From NCBI GenBank assembly GCA_050084985.1, contig JBITNC010000001.1, forward strand, positions 214,892,001-214,956,000: 64,000 nucleotides of DNA, read 5' to 3'. The notes below the pieces were generated by a model that was not told the origin of the DNA, searched no databases, and worked only from the letters and a program-made list of their open reading frames with translations. This DNA comes from Nageia nagi. Lineage: Eukaryota > Pinophyta. Position numbers and translations under genes: made by a program. Shown here in pieces: positions 37,004 through 50,200 of the stretch. The first letter of the stretch is position 1; the number at the start of each line of letters is the position of its first letter.

Positions 37004-37004
37004 C

Positions 37005-38108
37005 TATAATATCCCCAAAACTCACAAAATGTAATTTTTGTTAAAGTGTAATATTCTAAAGTTGAAATATCACTACTTAGGAATTTATATATATTTTTAT
37101 ATTTTCCTAACTAGCTCAATTCAAATTAGATCTGCAAATTGAATAAGAAATAGAGCCAAAAATGAATTTTATTCTTCAAGAGCTAGGATGTCCCAAATGG
37201 ACAAGTATAATACACAAGGAAAAATACCCAAATGCTCAAAAAGGGGGATGTTTGCCCTCACAAGGTAGATTTAAATGATTTGGCCCTGCAAGTTCTTCAA
37301 TCTCTTCTCCCTAATGCTAGATGAGCCTCCTCACATTGATTCAATTAGTCCAGATCTAGGATGTGCCTCCTCACACTAATTTGGTAGGTTAGATTTGGAT
37401 CTGGAATATGGCTACACTGGCTAGATCTAGATCTACCCCATTAGCTAGATCTAGATCAAGGATGAAATAGTTCCACCACATTGGCTTGAACTATTCTAGT
37501 AACTCCACCTCACTGGCTCAAGCTACTCTAGCAACTCCACCTCACTAGCTTGAGCTACTATCTTAGCTTAGGTAAGAACTCCTCCACACTAGCTTGAGCT
37601 CTCCCACTAAGCTAGCTAGAAAGCTGCAACTCCACTAGTTGCTAACCCCCAAAAAGAGATAAACTTTGATGATCTTCAAGCATTCCCCAAATGATGCATC
37701 CCATATCCTTTTATAACAAGATCTCTCATACCTTGGAATCACCCAAAGTGCAATGTCCCTCTTCTGGTGTCTTGGGATGACAAATTAAATCATCTAGGGA
37801 CTCAGGAAGCCTAACATCCCACAATGGTTGCCTAGAGATGCCAAATTACAAGATCAATGGCTCATAAATGCAACATCCCTTTATGAGAGACTAATATTGC
37901 ATTAATTACAAATAATTGAGTCAAATTACTTAAATAAAATCCAAGGGTGAGTGCCTCAAGGGTCTCTTAGCCTTGGTTACAGAAATAAATGCAAAATATT
38001 AATAAAATACTCCTAAATTAATTTATTTTTGATTTCTCCTCCTTTGCCATGAACATCACACTCCAAGAGGAGAGAAAGTGGACATTTTACAAATTTGGGG
38101 ACATCATA
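37005..38108 (-). repeat. LTR c of element 6 (5' LTR)
   Basis: The LTR is 1104 bases. Its + strand start TATAATATCCCC shows one base change from TGTAATATCCCC. TATAAAAGG reads on the minus strand at 37707-37715. The adjoining primer site proves it is the 5' LTR. Confidence 0.95.
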
Positions 38109-38113
38109 GAATG

Positions 38114-38576
38114 TAGCCTCTTCTACTAAAAGTAATTCTACACTTTTTTATTTAACTTGAATCAAAAACTTATGGGAACAAACATTAATAGATGATCCAT
38201 TATCTACCAAAGTTCTTTTGATTTCCCATCCATCAATCATAGGTGTAATATATAAAGCTAAACATTCATCAAGCAACTCTTTATTAAGCTTTTCAAATGT
38301 GTAAAAAGTGATATCATCACATTCCTTAATAGCTCTAAGCTTTTTAGGGAATATAGTAGTAGATATATTTGTAGGGACTACCTCCTTTTTAAATAAACTA
38401 TATAAGATCTTCATATGTGCTTTAGATGTAGATGTAATATCATACAAACTAATCTTTGCAAGAGTAGTTTTTAATTTCTTAGTCACACTATATGTCTTTA
38501 GGTTAGGTGGTATACTTATTCTATAGTGATCAAATTGGAAGCATGCCTTAGATGCCCTCTTCTTAATCATGCACAC
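38114..38576 (-). pseudogene. Element 4: protease N-terminal half
   Basis: The open minus-strand stretch 38148-38576 ends LVDNGSSINVCSHKFL, with the catalytic Asp in a D-N-G-S form. After one stop, ATFKIKQYDRSSKKMIG continues across the element 6 insertion site into 24573 and below. Upstream of the active site is a linker with many Lys and Thr residues. Together with 23341-24573 it forms one Tat-type retropepsin. Confidence 0.8.
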
Positions 38577-39604
38577 AACTCTTTTTCCACTAAAATTGTA
38601 TTAACTATATATCCTTGATTTGTATTTGTTTGATCAATTTGATACTTTACTTGAGGAATAAGATCCAATATTGCAACTTTTAATATTTTGCAAAAATTCA
38701 TAGCATGACACTTCCTTTGATGAAATGTGCAATAAGCGTCTAATTTTCCCATAGGAATATACCATCTTGGGCTGTTTTTTCCATTGGCTACAAGAATCCT
38801 TTTTTCATTAGATCCCTCATAATAAATTGTGGTTAAATTGAAAAAGTGTACCTTATGTATTTTGTAGTAGTAGATCTTCTAAACATCAATGGAGAAGAAG
38901 GTTTATCAACTATATGCATAGTTTTTTCTTCTTTTTAGAACATGTTTGTATATTTTCCTTGTGAAAAGGATTAGGTGCATACTTGATTTTATCTAATTCA
39001 AGTAATACTTTCTCTTTTTATAATAAATCTTATATGAACACTCCAAAGCTAATATTTTTATTACTAACAACATGTAAATTAAGAATAGATACAATAGAAT
39101 CTCTATAGATAGCATAAATTTTAGTCTCATTTAGTTTACTTTGAATTGATTGACATACCTTTTTGAACCATAGAATGTATTTTTTTAGGTTTCATTACCC
39201 CCTTTCTTCATTGCACATAACTCTATAATAATACTTTGCTCTTTGATATTATATTTATATTATCCCATGAATAACTTGACCAATGATTTGAATGAATTAA
39301 TTGAACCATAAGAAAAATTATAAAGCCACTGAATAGCATCAACTTTTAGACTCCTTGGGAAGAATTTTTCTAATAACTTCTCCTTTGACTCTAATTTCAA
39401 TAAGAATTCCTCCTAAAAGCTGATAAGATGTTGTTTTGGATCTTGTTCACCACTAAACATCTCAAACATGGGGCCCTTATGCTTGGGTGGTAGGGGAAAA
39501 TTATGGATCTCCTCAAATAAGAGTGAGATGAATACACCATCATAGTCTTCTTCATTCAGCTATGATCTCTTGCTATTATCAAGATTATTAAGTCTAGGGA
39601 TCAT
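38567..39604 (-). pseudogene. gag of element 4 (decayed)
   Basis: The ATG at 39604 opens MIPRLNNLDNSKRS. After one stop come NFPLPPKHKGPMFEMFSGEQ and DPKQHLIS, the Tat capsid start ('F.G..DP..HL..F'). FFPRSLKVDAIQWLYNF follows. The C-terminal finger reads YCTFHQRKCHAMNFCKILK at about 38690-38735, the C-x2-H-x-H-x-C-like finger of Tat gags. Multiple stops and frameshifts lie between. Confidence 0.75.
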
Positions 39605-41019
39605 TTTAAGATCACTTATTCAAAACTAACTTGGAAAATTAAAGGAGAATCAAATTCATAACTAAGGAAATTTTAAAAAATATTGTAAAAATTACAAAGG
39701 TGAATTTGAAGCCAAAAGAAACTTTGTATAGATTTTTTTTGTGAATTAAAAGAGTTTCATTGTATTTTAGTATTGGATGGAAGTAGTCTACTACCATGCA
39801 CTAGTAGTTTGCTACTAGGATACCATGTGACAAAAGTTTTCTACAAGGTGGCACCAGTCTACTACAAGGTGATAATAATCTATTAAAGGGTGGTAGTAGT
39901 TTGCTACCATGATGTGAATTTAGCTGAAGAGACCAACAAAATGGACTCCAATCACATAATATAAATGTAATATAATGTAAAAAACCTATAAAATTATACT
40001 CTTCTCATTCCTAAATTTACACTTATTTAAGAGAAGATAATCCATCATATAGCAACCAAAAAACCAAAGAAACCATAAAATCATCTTTTTCTAAAAATAG
40101 TTAAAAATAAAAATGATTTAGATTGCACCCAAAATTTTCATGCACATCCATCTTACAATAATCAACCTTAATTTAAAATATCAAAACTCAACTTAATTTA
40201 TAAGAAAAGATATTAAAGTTCTAACATACAGAAAGTCTAAAAATCTTGAGAACATAAAGAAAAAGCTAATTTTAAGACATTATATGGAGGAGTTAGGTCA
40301 TTGAAATATGATTTTTGGAGGATCTCATGCATTAAAAGTTAAGATAGATGTAAAATATGCACATGAATCCATGTTTTAAATTTCAAGTCAAATAAATATC
40401 ATAGTCAAAAGTTATGGCTCTAGCAACATGCCTCATATTGGGTGATAGTAGTATGTTACTGAGTGGTAGCAGTAGGTAGTAGAAAGCCACTAGGTGGTAG
40501 TAGGATGGCATTACATAGTATCAAGATTCCATTAGGTAGTAGTAGGTGTATTATTTTAAAATAACACTAAAAAATTAGGGTAATTATATTATTTTTCATT
40601 CTTCATTATTTCATTCTTTACTACCTAGGAGCTATGTATATAAGAATACCTAGGGGGTATTATTGTTTTATAATCTTCATGAGTTGTAAAATTTTGTATT
40701 ATTTCATTTTAAATCCCTCATCCTCCAATTTCTTTTCCTTAAGGTGTTGGGAGTCATTTTTTTGGTAGTACTCAAGAATTATGTAAATAAGGATACCCAA
40801 GAGTTATGTCAATAAGAGTTAAGTCAATTCTATTTTCTTTTATTCTTTAGTGACCAAGAGTCGAGAGTACCTAAGAGTCATGTCATCTCCTTTAGTATAC
40901 TCAAGAAGTAATTTATGTAAAAGTTTCCTAGAATCATATTTATTACCTTATAATCTCTAGGAATTATTGGCATAAATGTCTAAAATTTGTACATATTTAG
41001 AGTTTGAATTTTGAAGAAT

Positions 41020-41480
41020 ATCAATAGTGCCTAGGGATTTTGAAGGATGATGTCACAATTTTTGATAAAAATAAGTGGGTCTTGGAGCAAGAAATGGTAG
41101 GTGTAGACTTTTGAATAACACTAGAAGAGCCTAGCAATTTTGAAATATGACATCATAATTTTTGATAAAAATAAATAGGTATCAACATAATTAGAATATT
41201 AATAGAGCCTAAGGATTTTGAAGGATGATGCTACAAATTTTGATAAAAATAAGTGGGTCCTAGAGCAAGCAATGGTAGGTGTAGACTTTTGAAGAATATC
41301 AGTAGAGCCTAATGATTTTGGGAGATGACATCATAGTTTTTGATAAAAATAAGTGAGTCTTGGTAGAATCAAAATATCAATAGAGCCTAATGATTTTGAA
41401 AGATGACATCACAGTTTTTAGTGAAAATCAATGGGTACTGAAAGAACTAGATCATCAACAGAGCTTATAAAAAGAACATA
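41020..41480. repeat. Alternating 100/78-base tandem array
   Basis: The anchor AGCCTA(G/A)NGATTTTG-like occurs with its GC at 41029, 41129, 41207, 41307, 41385 and, weakly, 41463. Spacing is therefore 100, 78, 100, 78, 78. Units share TTTTTGATAAAAATAAGTGG. The long units add an insert ending GGTAGGTGTAGACTTTTGAA. Confidence 0.85.
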
Positions 41481-43317
41481 GAGCCTACAAAGTAAGTGAA
41501 AGATTAATGCATGAGAAAGAACACTCAATTACACTTCATCTTAAGTGTTTGAACCCTGAGGCCTTGTTAATGTGTTGACACTAACTCATTTCCACATGCA
41601 GTTCTTCTTGAACTAAGTGAACATAATGTCTATAAACCATCATTACTCTAATTACTAGCATCCATAGTAGAGATCATAAAGATTATAGAGAAGTAGATAA
41701 TAGCTAATAAAGCATAATACCAAATTATACCAATTAATGTGTAATCAAATAACTACTTAATCAGCTACAATGCTATCTTCAACCAACTATAAAGCAATAA
41801 TGTTATATTCAATTAGCTATAGGATCAAATAGGGAGCAATAAATGATATGTCAAAAGGATTATGGCTCTATGGACATGGTTGACAAAAAGTTACAAATTC
41901 CTAGATTGTTATGTTGATTAGTACTTATTCATTGTATAATCTAGCATACTTATAGCATTTATGTCAATAGTGCTATTTTAGTTGTTTCATTCAATGCTAG
42001 TAGTAATGTATATTAATGAAACCAAACCACCCAAGGAGGGGAAGAAGTTGTATAAATAGCTAGCTTTTAAAAATAAAAAAAGGTTGGAAATTTTAACAAA
42101 TTTGCCTTAATCTATAAGAGCAATTCACATATGATAATACAAAAATATAATGCTTTGCCCTCTTGCAACAAAGTGATTATTGCTTTTATGAATGTTATGT
42201 GTGGAATGTTTTCTTCAAGTTATAGCTATGTGTTGTGATTGCAAGACCCTAAGTGTGATATAGTTCGCTATTATTAATCTTGGTTATGGATTGATACTTA
42301 TGCTACAATACTTGTGTTGTAAATTTCCTATTTTAGTTATTTATTTACTTATCTCTTTCCTATAACTCTCCATTTTTTTATTCCTTTCCTATTACTTTTG
42401 ACCTTAAATATAGATAAGAATCAATCTATAAACCAAATATTGAGTAGAAAACCAACATAAGTATATCCCCACCACCTTATACTCTTTCAAAGAACCTACC
42501 ATTACAAGAAGTGGAGAACACAACTAGGCCAAACCCTTGAGGTTATGTTATATCAATCAATAATAGCCAATTTTATTTTTGGCATGCCTGATGGGACATG
42601 AGCTAAATATCATATTTAGTAGGTGTTTTTAGGCTTAATATCCTTATCTAGTGGGTTATCAATTTGATCCTTCAAGATTATAAGGTTCTTGTAACCTTAT
42701 TAGCAACTCTATTATCAACCACTCAACATTTTGAACCTTAGCACCTTTGAAATGTAGACTAACTAGAAGTAGTACCAAAAATTCTCTTAGATAATCTAGA
42801 TTTCAAGAGCTATCACTTCCTCATAGAAAGACTAGACAAAAATATATCTTGGGTTGTGTCTCCTTTGATCCCTTTAGAGGCATCCCCTTTGTCAATTGTA
42901 TTTGACTCATTCCCAAAAATCTTTCACCTTTTGTACATTCTCCAAGTATGGCTCAACCAATAAATTTTCCTACCTAGAATAATAGTTATCTTTTGGTTGT
43001 AGCTACTAATTCATCACCTATACTTTAAGTATATTTTAAATTTTTGCTTAAGTATGATGGCTCTAAAAAGATGCCATATGAGCACTATCAAGATGTATCT
43101 TTATTAGCTTCAAGCTTTGACATTATTGATGAAACTATGATGATAAGGTTACTTTTGACCTTAAATATAGATAGGAACCAACATATAAACTAGAGATTGA
43201 GCAAAAAATAACATGAGTGCATCCCCAACACCTTTTTCTCTTTCAAGGAACCTACCATTGCAAGAAATGGAGAACATGACTAGACCAAACCTTTAAGGTT
43301 ACTCTATATCAATCAAT

Positions 43318-43560
43318 AGTACGATATCATTGCATGGTAGTAGGATGCCACTGCATGGTAGTAGGTTACCACTATGAGGTAGTAAGATGTCATTGTATGG
43401 TATTAGGATGCCACACATAGTAGCAATATGCCACTAGGTTATAGAAGTATACTTCCATATGGTAGTAGCTTGCTACCATTTAAAGGTAGAATACCACCTT
43501 TCAAAGACAACATGCTACCATTCAAAGGCATACTACTAATGTCTTTGAAACATGCTATTG
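43318..43560. repeat. GGTAGTAGGATGCCACT minisatellite
   Basis: About eight degenerate ~20-base units of CATGGTAGTAGGATGCCACTG, then inverted forms such as CTACCATTCAAAGG. Smaller clusters of the same motif lie at 39770-39915 and 40432-40560. Confidence 0.75.
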
Positions 43561-44080
43561 TAAGGTATTTATATAGGGTGATTTAATTAAAATATAAATA
43601 ATAATTTATAATTTTAAGGTAAAATAAGATATTTATTATTTCAAAATATTAGTGATTAAATAAAAATTTAATTTAAAATTTAAATTTGACTTGGTGACCT
43701 ATGTCAAAAAATAATAATAATAAATTTTCTTAGCAATATGGGTATTGTTTTACCCAAAAAGTTCACCATTTTCTATTTTTGGAATTTCTAAAATTCACTT
43801 ATTAGTGAATATTGATGGCTAAAATGATCCTTGGTTAATTTATACAACTATGATAGGATCTAGCACCACCAATGAGATGAGTCACCTATACTAGTAAATG
43901 TATCAACTTTCTTTTCCATCCTTTCCATTTTGCTAAGAATGTCCATAAATTGCTCCATTTGAATGTTGTTGGTGACCCAAAAATATCTAAACACATTGAT
44001 TATAGTGTATATCTATTATAAAATTCTTACTAGAACTCACCAAGAGGGTAAGATAAATCAAATAATTGGGTTCACCAAAA

Positions 44081-44712
44081 TGTAGACCCAAAATAATACA
44101 TAATTTTTTAAATTGAAGCACTATTTATCTATAATATTTAATTAAATAATATATTATAAATATGACATCAAAAAAATAATAATAAATAATGTACCTTCAT
44201 CTAATCACATAAACATGGAATAACAAAAACCATTCATCATTCACCATAATGCATTCACATAGATGCACACCACCAATGACCTAGAGGTGCCATGCTATTG
44301 GCTACATGTAATAAATGGATCAATGAAAGGAATAAAAGATATCTAAAAGCAAGTAAAAGGATTTAACTGATCTATGTAGAGGTGGTGTTACAAAATACCA
44401 TTATGGGTAGGATAGAATGATCTTGCATGTGTTAAAGTATCTCTTGGTATTTTTGATACCCTTGCATGATGATATTATGTTTTCATTTGATGTGTATTTA
44501 TAGAAACATCCTTATCTTCTTTTATTCTTGATATCATTACACATTACATAGTTTGAGGTGTCTTTCTTGATATTTGATACATTTTATCTTGTACAATGGT
44601 CCATTACATTGATTACATCATCTTGGATAAATTTTAACTTTTAACAATAAATATAATTGAAATGCTAAAATGAATTATTTAATAAATAATAATTAATTTT
44701 TAGGTATCTACA
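44081..44712 (-). repeat. 5' LTR of element 4
   Basis: The LTR is 632 bases. On the minus strand it starts TGTAGATACC and ends GGGTCTACA. The sequence after it (TTTTGGTGAACCCAATT, minus strand, 44064-44080) has the TGG start of a primer site. I cannot assign the tRNA. Confidence 0.9.
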
Positions 44713-47700
44713 CTTAGTATGTCTTAGATATCAGTAATAATTAGATATGTAACCTAGAATCTTGATGTGAAGCTAGCATAAATGTGTGACACATCTTGTA
44801 CATATTGTACACTTACTCCTCATCCTCATACATTTATTCCTCATGTATATATGGATGAGATCTTTATATGTGCAAAAAACACAAAAAAAAAAACAACAAA
44901 AGAGTTCAAAACTTCATCTCATCTTTCCCATATAAGAATAATGTCAAAAAAAATAAAAACAAATACTTTCTTTATCAATAAAGCAAAAGTGAGAATGTCA
45001 AAAAAAAATTGGAAAAAAAAATACTTTCTTTATTCAACAAATAAGACCTTGAGAAATGTCAAAATGGAGAATGTAAAAGAAATATTGGATCATATTGATC
45101 TCATCTAATATAAAATTCTTGTCAAATTGATTAGACTTATCACACATATCAATAAATGTATTCCATAATGATATTCACCAGAAAGCTTCCCATTGTTGAT
45201 AAGCTTCTTGTGTTTCCTATACAATACTTTATCATGCATTTATCTAGTCCAAGTAAAAATATAGAGAAATTCAAAGAAATTATCCTCTTAAAGAATTATA
45301 ATATGACCTTGATAATAAAACCATATAGAACTTTTGATTCTACCTTCACTAATATATATATATCTCACCAAACCTTCACTCTTTGTTATCCTCACTTTAC
45401 CTTAATCCTTGATCATCAATTTTAATACATGCCAAAATAAAGTCTTAAGTATAGGCCAATATATGATTTAAATCAAAATATATATTTACACAACTTTAAT
45501 CAAGTATGGTTGCAAATTAGAATGTACATACATAGATCGATTCAAGTTAGCACATGTTCTTTAGAAGTGTCAAGTTTTATTTTTACATAAAAATGAAACA
45601 ACACTAAATAAGCAAAGTATAAATAAATCATTTTATTCATGTGTTACGCAATCATACATATAAAAAAGAATAATTCCATTTTTCATTCATCCATCCCCAT
45701 TAGTATTATGTTAGCTAACCCTTTCATTACAAAAAAAAAAAAAATTCCAAAGTCACATTCATTCGGGTTGTACCTACTATGTCAGTGGACCCTCTTTTGC
45801 ACAAACCAAGGATGGATCATTTGTATATATTCTTCATATCATTACAAATAGTAGATTAATCCTATAATTATTAAGGACACCTTCATATAGTTATATTCTC
45901 CTTTTCCATATGTCCTTCATTTGTTACATACTACAATACCTAAATCTAGCTTCATACTTTATCTCCTTTACCTTGTTCTTTATTTGTTTCTTCCATGTCT
46001 CCTTCTTAACAAATAAGGCCATTAGTTCTTCCCATGACTACATGCATACAACCTTATTCCTCTTTAACATATCATATTTATCCAACATATCCTCCTTCTC
46101 CACCTTCATCATAGCCAACTATTAGCGTAAGTAATCATTCTCCAACTCTACCCATAACTCTAACCTCTCATTGGTATTTAAGAGAACATCATCTATACCC
46201 CCTCTCCCATCTCCTTGGGATATTCCACTTATTTCTCTATAGGCATGGACTCCTTTTACATAGTTAGGGCTCAACAAATCCTCTATTTGCTCCATTATCA
46301 CTTACTCTAGTATCCACCTTACAATGCCTTCAACTTCTCTATACATACTTATTTCCATCATTCCTACAAATATACCACTTCTACCATATCTATCCCCTCA
46401 TATAATTCTCTTCTACTATATAATCCATTAGTATACTATTTTCCCATCCCCATGATTCCATTCAATAATTGCCCTCCTATGTCATCCAATGTCTCCCACA
46501 TCCCTTCACTCCATATTTCCATCCAAATTACTTAGGATCATTAAATATTTATAGATTTTATTTTTATATGTGATAAAAGGACACAACTTTATTCACCTAT
46601 CACATGAAAATTGGATCAAACCTTGTTTCCCCATTTCCTTATCTAGGTCTAAGGTTGTTGAATGACAATAAGGATTATAAGAACTAGAAAATTCTATACA
46701 CATGCATATGGAAGTTGACTACCAAATAGTCATTGAGTATCCTATCTTATAATTCCTATACATGTTCCACTTACACTTCCTTTACACTAAGGTGGAAGCA
46801 ATATTAAAATACTATTAAATGGAATTATCTATTCTTCACACTTAGGTGGAACTCAATTGCTAAAACCAATCATTGGATGACTTAATTTCTATTATTAAGA
46901 GCTCATTTTACACATTAATGGAATTATTCACCTTAAACATATCACCCTCATCATTTTGTTCCTTCACACCTCATTTAAAATATTAAGAATAGGTCCATTA
47001 TTGCTTTTCAATTCATAATGCATCAATATTTTCAAGGAGTGGATCATTACCATTTACCTATTTCTTCCTCTATATATTAGTGATAAATTTCTTCCCCTAA
47101 GTAGCCCACACTTTTTAAAGTAATCATCTTTCCTAACCTTAAACATTTTACCCCAATCACATCTTATACCATTAGGTTCTTAAGTCTTATTATATAATCA
47201 TTAAAATATGATAATCCTTCTCATTACTAGTACATGCACTTGATATGAGATTTCTATATTTGTACATTCCTCACTCCAATAATGTCTCATATCTAATCAC
47301 TATTCATCTACCCACTCTCATTTTCTATATGTGTCATTATCATCATTATAGCCCCTTTTCATTCATGTCCCTCCCATTACATATATTTCTTGATCTCTCT
47401 ACCTTGACCACATCATATATGTTTCCCTCCTACTACATTTCATGGATCTCTCATGCTTTACCAAATGACCTACAAATAACATCCTATATCATGTCATCCA
47501 TACATTGTTAGTTTTACATGCTTACATTGCTTATGAAGATATTCTTCAATGAAAACTTGCATCCTTCACCTTTATGATAATAATCATTTCAACTTTTACT
47601 TGATTTATGATCTTAATCATGATAACCATCTTTAGATTTATATTCATTTTCTTAGTTTACTTTATTGAACTTGGTGCCTCATGTTGTATACTCTATTCAA

Positions 47701-48936
47701 CACCCACCTTATGTAGTTTGTGTGATACATTGGTCTAATGGCTTTATGGTTATTTTGAACCATCAATTATACCTTGGGTGGTTTGATAATATGAATTATA
47801 GTGTTATAACACTTACTCCTTTCAAATTTACTAGCATCACACACATTGATTTATTCATCATAGGTTTTTAATTTCTTATTGTTTTCCATCCCTCACACAT
47901 CACATGATCTTGAGAGAACTAGATATGCCAAAAATTAGTGCTTCTAATTTTGATACTAGTTCTTCCTATTCTAGCACTCCTTTGATAAATTAAGAGCTAT
48001 AGATACTCTAAATACTACCTAGATGGGCTTATTAGAGGGAATCTTTATTGGTAATATCAATTTAAATTTTCTTTTCATTCTTTCTTATATGTACAAATTC
48101 ATGATCATATAATTGTAACTATGCATCTCTCTTTTATTCTTCATTTCTTATCTATATATTCACACACATTCATTATATTTTGTATCCATTTCACCTTAAT
48201 TGATTGAAAGAACCCATAGCAAGCTCTAAATATTTCATCACTATTTCTATCCATTCTCATGGACTCATCTCTCTTCCATGGTCTTCCCCTCTACTTGCAG
48301 GAAGATGTTCTTCATCATGCCATTTATAGTTGACTAATTTAGTGTGTTTATTCTACCTTAAGGATAGATTTACACCAAAACATGGTGCATATACAAGTTC
48401 TTCACATACCCCATTGATGGGAAATCTATTTCATCCATCAATTGAATAATGCTGAGCACCTTCACCTCATCATACACATTATTTATTGACCAAAATAGAC
48501 ATGGAGGATTATCCTTTACTATCCATGGAATTCTTGGATCTTATGATTTCTCTATCATATGGGTCCCACTTCATTACACCCAAAAAAGAACATTCAACAT
48601 TACATTGTGGAATATACTTTATGGTAACATAACCTCCATTAGGAATACACATTTTCTTCCTAGCTAGTTAGAGATTAGGATCATTGATTTTTCTATCCAT
48701 TTTTTAACCTTACCTATTATTTTACACTAATAATGCATAATGCCTTATTTAACATGCTAATTACACCTATTTTTGTGTTAGAGGACTTAACCTGAACCTC
48801 TTTCAATAGTGCTATAGATACCATTGTACAATTTTAGTTTTGTTTACCATATCATTATTCACTTGGTGTTATCAATGGAATATATATGTTTTTTTTTATC
48901 TTATCTATAAAAATCTCATGGTTATATTTTTCTTCT
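44713..48936 (+). other. Element A interior between elements 4 and 3, no recognisable gene
   Basis: AT-rich, strongly C/T-biased on the + strand, with many CATCAT/CTTCATC runs. Short open stretches (44782-45108, 45156-45425, 47245-47511) have no motif I recognise. The first has three imperfect repeats built on ATGTCAAAA...TACTTTCTTTAT (44940-45075). No RT, integrase or host gene signature was found on either strand. Confidence 0.5.
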
Positions 48937-49785
48937 TGTTGTAGTGAAAATAGAGCTGGAATGTAGAATAACATGAAATACAATTATTCTTCAATCTTCA
49001 TTGAACCTCAAATTATGTGAAATAGGTAAAAATGTTGTAATTGTAAATAGATATTGATTTTCAGCTCAAACTACAATTTGCCCTTGGAAGGGACTTTTAC
49101 AAATGCCATTTGCCAAAATAAGAGTATTAGATCTCCATTGTTTTTGATTTGCTTGCTTCTCTCCTTGATATGAACAACCTGTAAATCCTACACACATGCA
49201 AAAGATAATAACATCAAAGCATCTATGTATGACATGTATTAAATTTAAGCTAGCATAAAACAATAAAAGGTATGAGCTCACAAGATTTTGGCAGCATTAC
49301 CCTACTTCAAAATTGGGCCAAGATCCTCCTTCAATTGCTTTGTATTAACTTGTACTTATAGATTTTAGATGAGATGTTCCAAGGTTGGTAAGAGGAAGTG
49401 AAAAGCCACCATAGGTCGTAACTAACCCCCTATATCCACCTCATCTTGGAAAGTTGAAATGTTTCAACTTTCTCTCACTATTTTGGTTTCTATTTAGCTG
49501 TTACAAAGTCACCGACAACTGGAATACGGATGCCAATGACTTGCTCAAAATGTCAGTGATTGTTTTGGGTCACCGACGACTGGTTTTCCATTTTTATAAC
49601 AATGTTAAAATGACCACCAAATAGTCAATTTTTATCGAAAAGGGGTCATGTGACCACTCGTTTTGCATGTACTCAATGAGAGATATACAATAATGGATTT
49701 TTAAAGCTTTTTTGAGGCTTGTATAAAGAGTTATGATTAGTTCAATGTTTACTAGTTAACAAGGGGACATTTTTAGGTGTCTACA
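48937..49785 (-). repeat. 3' LTR of element 3
   Basis: On the minus strand it starts TGTAGACACC and ends CAACA. The box at 49353-49360 reads TATAAGTA on the minus strand, a change from TATAAATA in the partner. Near 49505-49590 it holds three diverged copies of a CACCGACGACTGG-like motif. Confidence 0.95.
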
Positions 49786-50200
49786 TTTTGCCCCTTTTTG
49801 AATTATCACCTAAAAATGTAGTTGATAATTTCAAAAATATAGGATGAGAAGCTTTGTCACTTGATTATTTGTTGTTACTTTTTTGTGATATAAGTTTTGA
49901 CTCAATTTCTTAGATGAATCAAAATTTTGATTTATCAAATTATGATAAAATGTGTTTTCATTTTACATTTGATGTAGTTTTGAAAATAAATTTGAATATA
50001 CTTCAGAAGTGACTATTTTTGGTATGACAATGTGTTGAGCTTGTGTGACAGTTGCATGACACTTCTATTATTTCACTTTGCATGTCTAAGCACACATGTA
50101 CCATATAAGTCCTCTTTAGTATATAAGTATGATGGTGTTGTCCTTTGTCCTGATAATAGGGTTTCAAGATGATCTCCTGTAACAATGATACATCACATTT
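49786..50200 (-). other. Polypurine tract and conserved pre-PPT region of element 3
   Basis: The minus strand reads CAAAAAGGGGCAAAA (49786-49800) next to the LTR. The following ~400 bases match 6241-6634 of element 1, including ATCATTGTTACAGGAGATCA. Confidence 0.85.

Larger units (their letters stand above)
24579..38108 (-). mobile_element. Element 6: composite minus-strand element with three LTRs
   Basis: The outer LTRs (a: 24579-25050 joined to 30822-31416; c: 37005-38108) are bordered by a perfect target duplication GAATG at 24574-24578 and 38109-38113. That shows one insertion event into element 4. A third LTR (b: 33489-34562) lies inside in the same orientation. Bodies c-to-b and b-to-a each carry gag and protease only. 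No RT, RNase H or integrase is seen in either. LTR b's left side lacks a primer site and is followed by 562 bases of unrelated sequence. Element 5 is nested in LTR a. Confidence 0.85.
39605..44080 (-). other. Long leader of element 4, repeat-rich, no clear gene
   Basis: About 4.5 kb between the 5' LTR and gag. It holds three clusters of a GGTAGTAG-type minisatellite (39770-39915, 40432-40560, 43318-43560), a 100/78-base alternating tandem array (41020-41480) and a 173-base direct duplication (42393-42566, 43151-43322). On the + strand, 43020-43150 reads YDGSKKMPYEHYQDVSLLAS, which resembles a gag capsid start in the opposite orientation. No other coding signal is seen. Confidence 0.6.
18425..44712 (-). 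mobile_element. Element 4: minus-strand Tat-lineage element split by nested insertions
   Basis: Related LTRs lie at 18425-19060 and 44081-44712 in the same orientation. The PPT next to the left copy and the domain order gag, protease, RT, RNase H, second (archaeal-type) RNase H, integrase on the minus strand give the direction. Dual RNase H is diagnostic of the Tat lineage. Removing element 6 (24579-38108 plus one copy of GAATG) rejoins the protease. The net length is about 12.7 kb, including a leader of about 4.5 kb. The flanking 5-mers are ATTAT and CTTAG, matching at only three positions, so the target duplication is degenerate or absent. Confidence 0.85.

Noticed and set aside
18425-44712. 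Two independent solo LTRs instead of one element 4
   Set aside because: The left copy has a PPT, the right copy has a primer-like site, and the domains between them are in correct order. The poor target duplication is explained by age, though some doubt remains.
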